DNA of 8,335 nt, from the NCBI GenBank assembly GCA_002365025.1, contig DEYX01000092.1, forward strand, positions 1-8,335, given 5' to 3'. The stretch comes from Hungatella sp. UBA3147 (lineage in GTDB: Bacteria > Bacillota > Clostridia > Lachnospirales > Lachnospiraceae). The position numbers and the translations under genes are program-made. Each line of letters starts with the position of its first letter. The first letter of the stretch is position 1. Shown piece after piece: positions 1-6,435 of the stretch. The notes beneath the pieces are model-generated. The model was not told the DNA's origin and searched no databases. It saw only the letters and a program-made list of their open reading frames with translations.

Positions 1-858
1 AAGAACGGTTCCGCAAAGAGCGGTTCCGATTAAATGCATGGGATACTCAGTTTTGGCCAGTATTCCTTCCTTCTTCTGCATTTCCATACGGCAGTGAAGC
101 AGCCCCCGTTCCATTTCATAAGACAACCTTCGAAGAACAAATCCCCTGCCTTCATCCACTACCTGTTCAAAGAGTTCCGGCACATGCCCGGTCTCGATTT
201 TCATGACAAGAAAATCATTATCATTAACCACTGCCCCCTGCATAAGCCAATAACTGAATTCTCCCATTTCTTTTTGAAATCCTGTCTTTTTATACTTCCA
301 CTCCCCTGACGGAATATCAGGAACCCCTCCGTACAGCTTCATGGATTCTTCACCCGGACGGCACGCCAAAACCGCATTTAGCATGGAGAGCATGCGTTTT
401 AGAAATTCCCAGTCCGTTTCCTTATACTGAACTGCAATTTCCCCTAGAGGCCTGTCTGGTATGGACAGCTTGATATCACTTCCCGGGTATTCGGATAGGA
501 TGTCCTGAAACAGCCTGCCGTAAGTCATGGTAACATCCTGAAAAGACCGGGACTTCTTTTTTTGGTCCATCAATATGCTCCTGCTTTTGGCCTCCGCCGA
601 TATTTTTACCGTGTCTCCCTCTCCATCCACACTGACCTTAGTCAATATTCCGGAAAATACGGGTTTTCCTTCTCCCACATATACGGTTATGGAGTCATTC
701 TCCGAAAAACCAAATAATGTCTCTTCCCCACTTTCCGCTGCCAGATAACCGCAAAGCTTCAGACTCCCGTGATCGCCTGGTAAGCAGTCTATTTTAAGTT
801 CTGTCAGATTCTTTACCGGAATTCCTTTTATTATGATCTGTTCCAAGCCATATGCCAT
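1..858 (-). CDS. Second VgrG/gpD-like spike-hub protein, C-terminus cut by left window edge
   Basis: Reading the minus strand from ATG at 858 gives 286 codons without a stop up to the window edge, so the gene runs on to the left and its 3' end is missing. AGGAGG lies 7 bases before the ATG (866-871). Residues 143-157 read VQYKETDWEFLKRML, the hallmark hub motif of the VgrG/phage gpD/gp27 family, and nearly match the motif of the complete spike at 1549-2997. The preceding stretch (about 112-142, with YPGSDIKLSIPD) also aligns with that paralogue. The visible part therefore covers the gp27-like hub; the gp5-like OB fold and any spike or toxin extension would lie beyond the edge. This copy starts closer to the hub fold and lacks the roughly 15-20 residue leader of its paralogue. 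The family forms the trimeric spike of contractile tails. Family assignment is firm; which role this copy plays is not visible. Confidence 0.85.
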   Translation of the reverse strand, partial: MAYGLEQIIIKGIPVKNLTELKIDCLPGDHGSLKLCGYLAAESGEETLFGFSENDSITVYVGEGKPVFSGILTKVSVDGEGDTVKISAEAKSRSILMDQKKKSRSFQDVTMTYGRLFQDILSEYPGSDIKLSIPDRPLGEIAVQYKETDWEFLKRMLSMLNAVLACRPGEESMKLYGGVPDIPSGEWKYKKTGFQKEMGEFSYWLMQGAVVNDNDFLVMKIETGHVPELFEQVVDEGRGFVLRRLSYEMERGLLHCRMEMQKKEGILAKTEYPMHLIGTALCGTVL

Positions 859-865
859 TAAATCT

Positions 866-871
866 CCTCCT
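866..871 (-). promoter_or_regulatory. Ribosome binding site of second spike gene
   Basis: A perfect AGGAGG on the minus strand lies 7 bases before the ATG at 858. It falls in the 21-base gap after the stop of the small membrane-protein gene. It fixes the start of the second spike gene and shows that the gene is independently translated. Confidence 0.75.
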
Positions 872-879
872 TACAGCCA

Positions 880-1434
880 TTATTTCTTCCCAATCATTTC
901 AAGCATGGCATCAAAATAATAGCGACAATATTCATCTTTGTCTTCCTCTAAAAACCAGCTTCCGCTTTCCTCTACTAACTTTCCCTTCAGGTTATAGATA
1001 GCCTCATAATAATTATGATCATCATCAGTAGATCTACTTACTATAAGTTTAATCATGGGTCTAGGATAGCAACCGAAATATATATCAACTGCATTCTTAG
1101 GTGGTTGTTTTTGAGCTTTCAATTTATGGGAAAAAATTGCCCCATACGAAACACTAACCATTGTCTTATTTTTTGTGTTCCGCTCTTCTTCAATGGTCCT
1201 ATAATTAGTAAACTCTATGCGATCCCATTCAGAATCATATTCAGGCGGTGTTGATTTGTTATATAATCCGTATTTTTCCGGCACTGCATTTTTTAATGCT
1301 GGTTTTATTGTCTCCCAATCGCAGTATACGTTAAACGAATAAGCAGGTCCCTTAGGCCCAGATATTAAAAATGACAGTGCTACTATAAATAATAAAGACA
1401 CTAATAATAAAATAATAATTCGTCGTAGCTTCAT
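880..1434 (-). CDS. Small membrane-anchored extracytoplasmic protein between the two spike genes; immunity or cargo candidate
   Basis: I do not recognise this 184-residue protein. It opens with MKLRR and a hydrophobic segment (about residues 5-25) followed by SGPKG, giving an uncleaved anchor or signal peptide with the rest outside the membrane. No lipobox cysteine is visible. The outer part has three cysteines (38, 122, 170), many Tyr residues and an acidic C-terminal helix (about 163-181). ATG at 1434 is preferred over the in-frame GTG two codons upstream because AGGAGGTG at 1438-1445 overlaps that GTG and sits correctly for the ATG. The gene is clearly more AT-rich than the spike genes on either side: hand-counted lines are about 23-35 percent GC against about 52 percent nearby. 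A small membrane-anchored exported protein beside vgrG fits a type VI-style immunity protein, but no toxin partner is visible. A cargo or unrelated inserted gene is equally possible. Confidence 0.7.
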   Translation of the reverse strand: MKLRRIIILLLVSLLFIVALSFLISGPKGPAYSFNVYCDWETIKPALKNAVPEKYGLYNKSTPPEYDSEWDRIEFTNYRTIEEERNTKNKTMVSVSYGAIFSHKLKAQKQPPKNAVDIYFGCYPRPMIKLIVSRSTDDDHNYYEAIYNLKGKLVEESGSWFLEEDKDEYCRYYFDAMLEMIGKK

Positions 1435-1437
1435 GAA

Positions 1438-1445
1438 CACCTCCT
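1438..1445 (-). promoter_or_regulatory. Ribosome binding site deciding ATG 1434 over GTG 1440
   Basis: AGGAGGTG on the minus strand ends 3 bases before ATG 1434; the AGGAGG core is 5 bases away. The alternative GTG at 1440 lies inside the site and has no site of its own at a workable distance. The stop of the 24-codon frame (1444-1446) also lies in this site, so translation of the two could be coupled. Confidence 0.6.
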
Positions 1446-1518
1446 ACTTCTGCTTCCACTTCCGCGCGGTATTCTGGTGGTAGTTCAAAAGTACAGGCAG
1501 CAACTCCTTTCGTGTCAT
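1444..1518 (-). pseudogene. 24-codon orphan frame, possible remnant of a displaced gene
   Basis: In the 114-base gap after the complete spike, ATG at 1518 opens a 24-residue peptide, MTRKELLPVLLNYHQNTARK and four more basic residues, ending in TAG at 1444. A six-residue frame (ATG 1535, stop 1515, with a GGAG 9 bases upstream) overlaps its start in an ATGA arrangement. The peptide looks like the amphipathic, basic N-terminus of a larger protein rather than a finished product. AT-rich DNA of the small membrane gene begins right where it stops. It may be the stub left when another gene was replaced, a tiny real peptide, or chance. I found no continuation in another frame. Confidence 0.3.
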
Positions 1519-1548
1519 TCTGCTCTTCTTTCCATTCAAATTTGCTCC

Positions 1549-2997
1549 CTAATTCTCGTAAACCAATTTCCCATGAAGTCCCACTGTTCCCTTTTTCACT
1601 TCAATATCAGCACCTGATCCGCAGGAAACCTGGATGGAAGTCTGTGACTTAACTGTCAGATCATTTTTAGCCGTAATATTTAGATTTTCCGCAGCTAATA
1701 TCGTGATATCTTTTTTTGCATCCAAAACCACTTCTCCGCTTTTTTTTAAGAAGATACTGCCCTGACCATTGCCTGCTGTAATGAGAACGCCTTCACCTGT
1801 CATTTGAACCTGATTCCCTTGAGCTGTCTGGATATTTCTATGGTTTGGATTTCCCATGGAATCCGAGGAATTTCCTGCCTGCGGCTTATGGCCTTTTACA
1901 TTAGTCACTACATAGGCTTCCTTTTCATCGTCTATAGGGAAATAAACCCTGACACTTTCCCCGTTTTCCGGCATACAATACCAGCCGCTTCCATCTGAGG
2001 AGGCAGCCACAGTAGAAAATGGAAACCAGTATTTATCTCCATCTCCTGCCTCTATCTCCATATTCACCTGCACCTGGCTTCTTTTTACAGAAGCTATATT
2101 ACCGTCAATGGATATCCCGGTAATATTCCCGTTATAGTAGGGCAGTACCTTAAGACTTTCCTTTTGTCTAAGGCAGTACCGATTTTTTAGCAAGCCGTCC
2201 TTCAGCCTCCGCTCCGCTGATTCAATATACCAGGGAGTACCTTTATATGTAATCTGGCTTCCGATGGAAACAATGTCGTAGGATTCTATTTGATAAACTG
2301 TGTTTTGAGATCTTGTAAGCTCATAAATTCCATTTTCTTTCATGGATTCAAGCCGTATAAAATCCTGAGAAAGCTTATAGGGAAGTTTATCCCAACTCTG
2401 GTTTTCAGGTTTTGGAGACAATCCCGCTTCAAACCGGATATCAGGAAAGGCTGGATCAGGATATATGTTTTCCTTGTATTTTGATAAGAAACGTTTTAAA
2501 AATTCCCAATCTGTTTCCTCATACTGAACCAGAAGCTGTCCGACCGGTTCATCCGGCAGGTGAACCATGTGGTCAGACCCGGAATAACTGTCCATGACCT
2601 TAGAGATTACCTGGCGGACACTCATTTGAGGGTTCTGAAAGATCCTCTTTCTTGGTTCCACATCCATCTGGCAGGTTCCATCCCTGGCTTCCAGCCTGAT
2701 CACCCATTCTCCACCATCCTTATTCATGAAAACCTTATCCACCACACCATAAAAAAGCACATATTCTTTCCCTTCTTTCCGGTACATCAGGGAAACAGTA
2801 TCCTTAATTTCATGAAGATCATTTTCGTTCATATCACTGTCTAAGACGGCTTCTACATACAGAGAGGCATGTTCTCCCGGCTTTTCCGTAATCTTGATCC
2901 TGCGAAAATAAACCACTCCAACTGACCCCAGAAAGATATCCTTGTAAGTAACGGCATCCTTATCGTTCTGATGGTTGCTCCTTGCTATACTCTCCAC
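1549..2997 (-). CDS. VgrG-like spike protein of a contractile injection system
   Basis: This 482-residue protein has the VgrG/gpD architecture. Residues about 15-285 form the gp27-like hub, with VQYEETDWEFLKRFL at 157-171. Residues about 293-368 form a gp5-type OB fold (DGNIASVKRSQVQVNM, then WYCMPENGESVRVYFP at 339-354, then AYVVTNVKG). Residues about 384-482 form a beta-helical spike. In this last part, seven octads run from 422 to 477 in the style EVVLDAKK, DITILAAE, NLNITAKN, DLTVKSQT. The protein stops just after the helix, so there is no toxin extension and effectors would be carried separately. The start is GTG at 2997 with GGGGAG 6 bases upstream; the next in-frame ATG would destroy the hub. 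It overlaps the 217-residue gene by 38 bases, which suggests translational coupling. In the family, a trimer tips the tube, punctures the target membrane and carries the PAAR tip. The family call is firm; secretion versus tailocin use cannot be told here. Confidence 0.92.
   Translation of the reverse strand: MESIARSNHQNDKDAVTYKDIFLGSVGVVYFRRIKITEKPGEHASLYVEAVLDSDMNENDLHEIKDTVSLMYRKEGKEYVLFYGVVDKVFMNKDGGEWVIRLEARDGTCQMDVEPRKRIFQNPQMSVRQVISKVMDSYSGSDHMVHLPDEPVGQLLVQYEETDWEFLKRFLSKYKENIYPDPAFPDIRFEAGLSPKPENQSWDKLPYKLSQDFIRLESMKENGIYELTRSQNTVYQIESYDIVSIGSQITYKGTPWYIESAERRLKDGLLKNRYCLRQKESLKVLPYYNGNITGISIDGNIASVKRSQVQVNMEIEAGDGDKYWFPFSTVAASSDGSGWYCMPENGESVRVYFPIDDEKEAYVVTNVKGHKPQAGNSSDSMGNPNHRNIQTAQGNQVQMTGEGVLITAGNGQGSIFLKKSGEVVLDAKKDITILAAENLNITAKNDLTVKSQTSIQVSCGSGADIEVKKGTVGLHGKLVYEN
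1550..1735 (-). repeat. Octad-repeat beta-helix coding segment of the spike
   Basis: The 3' end of the spike gene encodes seven consecutive eight-residue units (protein residues 422-477). Each alternates hydrophobic residues and ends in small or polar turns, such as NLNITAKN and DLTVKSQT. This matches the octapeptide logic of gp5/VgrG triple-stranded beta-helices, although the classic VxG consensus is degenerate. The repeats are at protein level; the DNA copies have diverged. Confidence 0.65.
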
Positions 2998-3613
2998 TTA
3001 AGTCTCCCCTTTCTTTGCCAGCCAGCCAGTTATTAAACATTATCACCATTGCTTCCAGGAAGGTTCCATAAGTGTCCTGTTCCGCCTTCATGCAATTATA
3101 ATTTCCCGTAAGCTGTCCTTCTCTGACCCTGAACACAATGTTATAAAGCCAGCCCTTTCCTGTTGGTACGTCAAAACAGATATATTCCACGTGATCAAGC
3201 TGTTCTTTCTTCCCGATTCTTACATGCATCCCATTTGCTGCCATGCCATTCACAAGCATATTGGCCCATTGATTCAAAGTCATGGACTTTATCCGTTCTT
3301 TGGGCCAGGATATGATTTGGCTGACTTCATGGGCGCGGTTCAGATGGATCACACCCTCGTCTTCTTCCTGAGTTGCCTGATAAAAGTTTTTAAATATGAT
3401 AAGAGGTATATTTTTGTCCGAATAGTTCCGCGTTTCAAACTCAAACAAATCTCCATTCTCAAGCCTCATCTTTTCTGCCATGATTCCATCAAGAGCATCG
3501 CTTAAGGTCAATGTCTTTGCCTCTTCCTTCCGTTGCTCTTCCTGTTCCTGTTCTTCTCTTACCTTCTGTCTTCTGGCACGCTCCAACAGTGCAATCTTCT
3601 CATCCAGATTCAT
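2960..3613 (-). CDS. Coiled-coil plus alpha/beta protein coupled to the spike gene; possible spike/effector chaperone
   Basis: I do not recognise this 217-residue protein with certainty. It begins with a highly charged helix (about residues 4-34, Glu/Arg/Gln-rich, probably coiled coil), then a linker, then an alpha/beta domain at about 50-197. The latter contains SWPKERIKSMTLNQWANMLV (102-121) and ends in strands and a helix reading NIVFRVREGQLTGNYNC and then FLEAMVIMFNNWL. The order (basal strands, helix, antiparallel strands, closing helix) recalls the PsbP/DcrB/DUF1795 fold used by Eag effector chaperones of type VI systems, but I see no diagnostic motif. The C-terminus is polar and overlaps the spike start by 38 bases. 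ATG 3613 has GGGAGGG upstream. No signal peptide or membrane span is present, so it is cytoplasmic. Gene order beside vgrG supports a loading or assembly role. An alternative is a baseplate accessory subunit. Confidence 0.75.
   Translation of the reverse strand: MNLDEKIALLERARRQKVREEQEQEEQRKEEAKTLTLSDALDGIMAEKMRLENGDLFEFETRNYSDKNIPLIIFKNFYQATQEEDEGVIHLNRAHEVSQIISWPKERIKSMTLNQWANMLVNGMAANGMHVRIGKKEQLDHVEYICFDVPTGKGWLYNIVFRVREGQLTGNYNCMKAEQDTYGTFLEAMVIMFNNWLAGKERGDLSGEYSKEQPSER
2998..3009 (-). promoter_or_regulatory. Ribosome binding region for the GTG start of the spike
   Basis: GGGGAG (3004-3009) lies 6 bases before GTG 2997, inside the end of the preceding gene. It is the only site that makes a full-length spike, so a GTG start within an overlap is preferred. 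This arrangement would tie spike output to translation of the upstream gene. Confidence 0.6.
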
Positions 3614-3628
3614 TTATTTCCCTCCCGT

Positions 3629-4405
3629 CTATAACAACATAACACTTCTCTTCCCCCGGCTAACTTCACCTTTTCTCACTTCCCCATTCCTCTGATTTTT
3701 TAATATCTCCATGAGCCCCCTATAGAGCCCTCCATTACCTCTGTCTCCATAATCCTCTCCCAATCTAACAAACAGATATTCCCGGATGCAGTCAACCGTC
3801 ACAACTCCATGAACGGCCAGGGACGTCATGGAAAAGCTTGCATCAAGTGGATCTAAAGGTCTGCTTCTCATGATCTCCTTTGAAAACTGCCTGATGATCC
3901 TGGGGTTTAACGTACTCCCCCCTTCCGCTGCGTAGGGCTGATGAATGATGTTCACTGTGTCATACTCTGTGGAATAATCCTGGAAATTCTCATAGCAGCT
4001 GCGGAGCCTTGCCCCTTCCTGAAGCCGGAATCTGCACAGCTCCATTTCACAGGCCGGGTCCGGCTTCTTATCCTCCAGAAAAATCCTGGTATTTCCCATG
4101 ATCTTTCCTGTTACCCTGATTTCAGTCAGAAACTGCACCTTTAAATACCGGATCTTATCCTGGGCACTGCACTCCATCATATAGGGCTGTTCCATAAAAT
4201 AAAGCTTTCCCTTCCAATAAATCATGCCCGGTGATATGGTCAGCTGTCCGTCATCCCAGACAATGTTACAACCATTTATAATTCCGTCACCAAATCCCTG
4301 AAACTGCAGATCCAGAAAAACCTTAGGATAGTCCCTCAGCTTATCCAGCATCTCGGCCCTTAAAAGACGCTTCTTTTCAAATTGGGGATAATCATACTGA
4401 AACAT
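3629..4405 (-). CDS. Putative baseplate or tail-fibre-adaptor protein
   Basis: This 258-residue protein has no confident family match by eye. Residues about 30-75 have a recognisable pattern: FQGFGDGIINGCNIV, then a short turn, DGQLTISPGMIYWKGKLYFM. The order 'G.G.I.G..V', 'lTIspG', 'y..Gkly' is common at the N-termini of phage tail-fibre, receptor-binding and baseplate-periphery proteins. The middle (about 82-145) is strand-rich; the part from about 150 to 235 is more helical, with a conserved-looking PLDPLDASFSMTSLAVHG stretch at 183-200. The C-terminal tail (239-258) is basic, with a short GEV(RK)GEV duplication. No signal or membrane segment is present. ATG 4405 has GGAGG 7 bases upstream, and the gene starts 13 bases after the 231-residue gene ends. 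Position between unknown baseplate candidates and the spike supports a structural role, perhaps TssK-like in function. Automatic pipelines may give such proteins an uninformative enzyme name; nothing here looks like an enzyme. Confidence 0.7.
   Translation of the reverse strand: MFQYDYPQFEKKRLLRAEMLDKLRDYPKVFLDLQFQGFGDGIINGCNIVWDDGQLTISPGMIYWKGKLYFMEQPYMMECSAQDKIRYLKVQFLTEIRVTGKIMGNTRIFLEDKKPDPACEMELCRFRLQEGARLRSCYENFQDYSTEYDTVNIIHQPYAAEGGSTLNPRIIRQFSKEIMRSRPLDPLDASFSMTSLAVHGVVTVDCIREYLFVRLGEDYGDRGNGGLYRGLMEILKNQRNGEVRKGEVSRGKRSVMLL
3660..3689. repeat. Imperfect 15-base tandem duplication in a gene tail
   Basis: Two adjacent 15-base units (3660-3674 and 3675-3689) match at 11 of 15 positions. 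They encode the repeated Gly-Glu-Val stretch near the C-terminus of the 258-residue protein. This is probably slippage in a tolerant tail. Confidence 0.45.
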
Positions 4406-4418
4406 TTTATTTCCTCCG

Positions 4419-5114
4419 TCAGCACAAGATTATTTCATCTATTTCCATGGTATCTGCCATTCCAATGATTCCAAAATGGTATTCATAATAAATATCCACA
4501 TGATAAGGCAGTTCCAAAAACATATTGGTTAAAAAATCCATTTTCTTTACAATTTCTTTCTCCTTTTTCTGTCCGATATAAATCAGGATCTCATAGGAGT
4601 TTTGGTTGCTGTGATATACAATGTTGCCTGGAATCAGTGCCTCCATCATGTCCTTAAACATATCCAGGGAACTCCCCGTCTCATACTGCTTTAGCAGGCC
4701 GCTTAAAAGAATTTCCTGCTCTTCCCGGCAAAAGAGAGCCATGGCCTCCCGCGCCTGTGTTCCAAACGCTTGGTTCGTCAGATCCTGGTAAAGAAGCTTC
4801 TTATAATACTCTTCCCTTGTCATTCCGGAAACCCCGTCATTCTGCATCAACTGATGAAAGATCAAATGAAACAGGTTTTCTTTCAGCTTGGGAAATTCCT
4901 TTTGATCTGGCCGGAAGAAATCCTTAAATATGTTGTAGAACCGGTAGTAGGGATTAATTTCAATGATATCTCCCTCTTCTATCTCCTTTTGATTCAGATA
5001 AGATCCAGACAGTTCCATATAGGCACTGAAATCAAGGGGCATCTGAAACCGAATGCTATTCTTCGGCACCCCACTCTTTTTTAACGCCAACATGACTTCC
5101 CATAGATAATTCAT
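4419..5114 (-). CDS. Conserved-looking baseplate candidate of unknown family
   Basis: I do not recognise this 231-residue soluble protein. ATG 5114 is chosen, not the ATG 18 bases upstream. GGAGGA at 5123-5128 sits 8 bases before 5114 but lies downstream of the earlier ATG, and 5114 forms an ATGA overlap with the stop of the 429-residue gene. The N-terminus (MNYLWEVMLALKKSGVPKNS) is helical, followed by strands to about residue 60. A helical centre (about 75-160) carries Glu/Gln-rich and LLKQYETGSSLDMF segments. The end (about 165-231) is an alpha/beta domain, with YEILIYIGQ, a helix KEIVKKMDFLTNMFLELPY, then strands VDIYYEYHFGIIGMADTMEI. Helix plus antiparallel strands at the end is reminiscent of small phage baseplate wedge proteins, but this is only a shape argument. 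Tight coupling to the 429-residue gene suggests the two products act together, as TssF and TssG do. Confidence 0.72.
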   Translation of the reverse strand: MNYLWEVMLALKKSGVPKNSIRFQMPLDFSAYMELSGSYLNQKEIEEGDIIEINPYYRFYNIFKDFFRPDQKEFPKLKENLFHLIFHQLMQNDGVSGMTREEYYKKLLYQDLTNQAFGTQAREAMALFCREEQEILLSGLLKQYETGSSLDMFKDMMEALIPGNIVYHSNQNSYEILIYIGQKKEKEIVKKMDFLTNMFLELPYHVDIYYEYHFGIIGMADTMEIDEIILC

Positions 5115-6400
5115 ACAAGCTTTCCTCCGCATTCGTACTCAGGAAAAAACTCCTGAACCTCAGAGGCAATAAAGCTTGCCAAATCCCGCAAAAGCCATGT
5201 TTCTTTTCCTTTAGGCTTAAAATAAAGGATCAGCTGCTTTTTTCCTTCCCTGTCCCGGATCTCATCCTCTATAAAAAAGTTCATAGAGTAGGTTTCCAGT
5301 AATTCCAGTCCATTTTCCTTTAGAGCACAATCCTGGTACTCAATAAAATCCTCCAGGTCAAATCCGCGGATAAACCGTTCCAGTTCTCCTTTTGTTTTTA
5401 CCGCCTGCCCCAGTTTCCTCTGAAAGCGCTCCGCAAACCCGTCTTTTCTTAAGTTCTCCATAAGCGGATATGTATAGCGGTCTATTTTATGGTCCCCTCC
5501 GCTTCGTATCATATAAATGTCCCACTTTTTTGCATTTTCGACTTGTCCGGTGACCAAAAGCTTATCTCCGCTTTGCCGGACGCTTCGAATACCTGCCTTA
5601 TCTTCTACAAGATAAGCATGCTCCGTTCCATAATACCGGATGGATATAACGTGTTCAAAATTTTCATGATCACTGCAGGCAATGGGAAAACCTACGCTTT
5701 CCAGCTTCAAATGGCGTACATTCCATATGGGAATCATGCCGTAATGGACAAACCGATTATACTTCCCGAAATCGGCTCCGAAATTTGTCACAGACTCCTC
5801 ATCTCTCGCCTCATCCGTGAGGCTGGTAATGTAAATGTCCGCCATTTTAAAAAGATAGGGAGCATTGACGGTTTTCCATGGGATACCATTTTTCATGAAC
5901 AGGTGATAGAGATGCTCTATTTCTTTCCCATAGCGTTCACTCCGCTCTAAGCGGATATTAACCGGATACTCTTTGCCTGCCCGTAAAATCCCCGTGTAGT
6001 CCTCCTGGTTTTTTAATATCTCTTCAACCTTCAAAGCATCACATTCCAAAAATACGGTAGCCAGACAAAACTTCCCCTCATCCTTTAGCTTTTTCCTCAC
6101 ATCGGAAATCTTATAGGAGGCCGTTTCTAAATCTTCTTCGCAGATGGGAGACATTAAATGATGGGATCTGTCCAGATAGGTACGTTCTATCAGTCCCGTA
6201 CGGATTAAATAACGGTTGATGTCATACGCAAGATCATTCATTACCCGCTCCTCTAACATCCGGTACATCTTTACGTTTGTTTCATACAATTCTAAAAACA
6301 CGCCTTCCATTAAACTTTTAAATACGATCCGTTCCTCCAGATTGTTAATCGACTGGATCTCATCCCTGATCATTGATTTCATTTCTTCTAAATGATCCAT
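5111..6400 (-). CDS. Large unknown protein of the tail-like locus, probable baseplate subunit
   Basis: This 429-residue soluble protein has no fold I can name with confidence. Residues 1-75 are helical and acidic (MDHLEEMKSMIRDEIQSINN, then LEERIVFKSLMEGVFLELYE), resembling an oligomerisation helix. Residues about 110-300 are mixed, including PVNIRLERSERYGKEIEHLY at 146-165, then NGIPWKTVNAPYLFKMADIYI. The last part (about 300-429) has strands and a closing amphipathic helix, ending DLASFIASEVQEFFPEYECGG. The 'xxRLxxSExYxxxIxxLYxxF' stretch faintly recalls the middle of TssF-like wedge proteins, without proof. The ATG at 6400 follows AAGGAGGTGA by 7 bases. Its stop overlaps the next start by ATGA. 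From memory, relatives in Lachnospiraceae may carry the uninformative label 'normocyte-binding protein'; I cannot verify this. Its size, lack of export signals and place in the operon favour a main wedge subunit. Confidence 0.72.
   Translation of the reverse strand: MDHLEEMKSMIRDEIQSINNLEERIVFKSLMEGVFLELYETNVKMYRMLEERVMNDLAYDINRYLIRTGLIERTYLDRSHHLMSPICEEDLETASYKISDVRKKLKDEGKFCLATVFLECDALKVEEILKNQEDYTGILRAGKEYPVNIRLERSERYGKEIEHLYHLFMKNGIPWKTVNAPYLFKMADIYITSLTDEARDEESVTNFGADFGKYNRFVHYGMIPIWNVRHLKLESVGFPIACSDHENFEHVISIRYYGTEHAYLVEDKAGIRSVRQSGDKLLVTGQVENAKKWDIYMIRSGGDHKIDRYTYPLMENLRKDGFAERFQRKLGQAVKTKGELERFIRGFDLEDFIEYQDCALKENGLELLETYSMNFFIEDEIRDREGKKQLILYFKPKGKETWLLRDLASFIASEVQEFFPEYECGGKLV
5123..5128 (-). 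promoter_or_regulatory. Ribosome binding site deciding start at 5114
   Basis: GGAGGA lies 8 bases before ATG 5114 and inside the last codons of the preceding gene. The competing ATG at 5132 lies upstream of this site and has none of its own, so the six-residue extension it would add is unlikely. Confidence 0.75.
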
Positions 6401-6435
6401 CTTTCCTTCACCTCCTTATTTTGAGAATAGCTGAT

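Larger units (their letters stand above)
1435..1548 (-). other. Longest intergenic stretch (114 bases)
   Basis: Apart from the orphan 24-codon frame and the ribosome binding site, this gap holds no clear promoter or terminator. An 8-base palindrome, CCGCGCGG (1462-1469), is too short and lacks a T-run. It is the junction between GC-richer spike DNA and the AT-rich small membrane gene. Confidence 0.5.

Noticed and set aside
1..28. Direct repeat of CGGTTCCG near the left edge
   Set aside because: Lies within the spike reading frame and is short; no second line of evidence for an attachment site or repeat family.
34..309. Plus-strand open frame opposite the second spike gene
   Set aside because: The minus strand here encodes a clear VgrG-like hub open to the edge; the plus frame is low-complexity and antisense.
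1462..1469. CCGCGCGG palindrome as a terminator or operator
   Set aside because: Only 8 bases, no loop and no T-run; likely chance.
5489..5950. Plus-strand open frame of 153 codons opposite the 429-residue gene
   Set aside because: It lies wholly antisense to a well-supported gene, lacks a good ribosome binding site and has no recognisable domain; a shadow frame.
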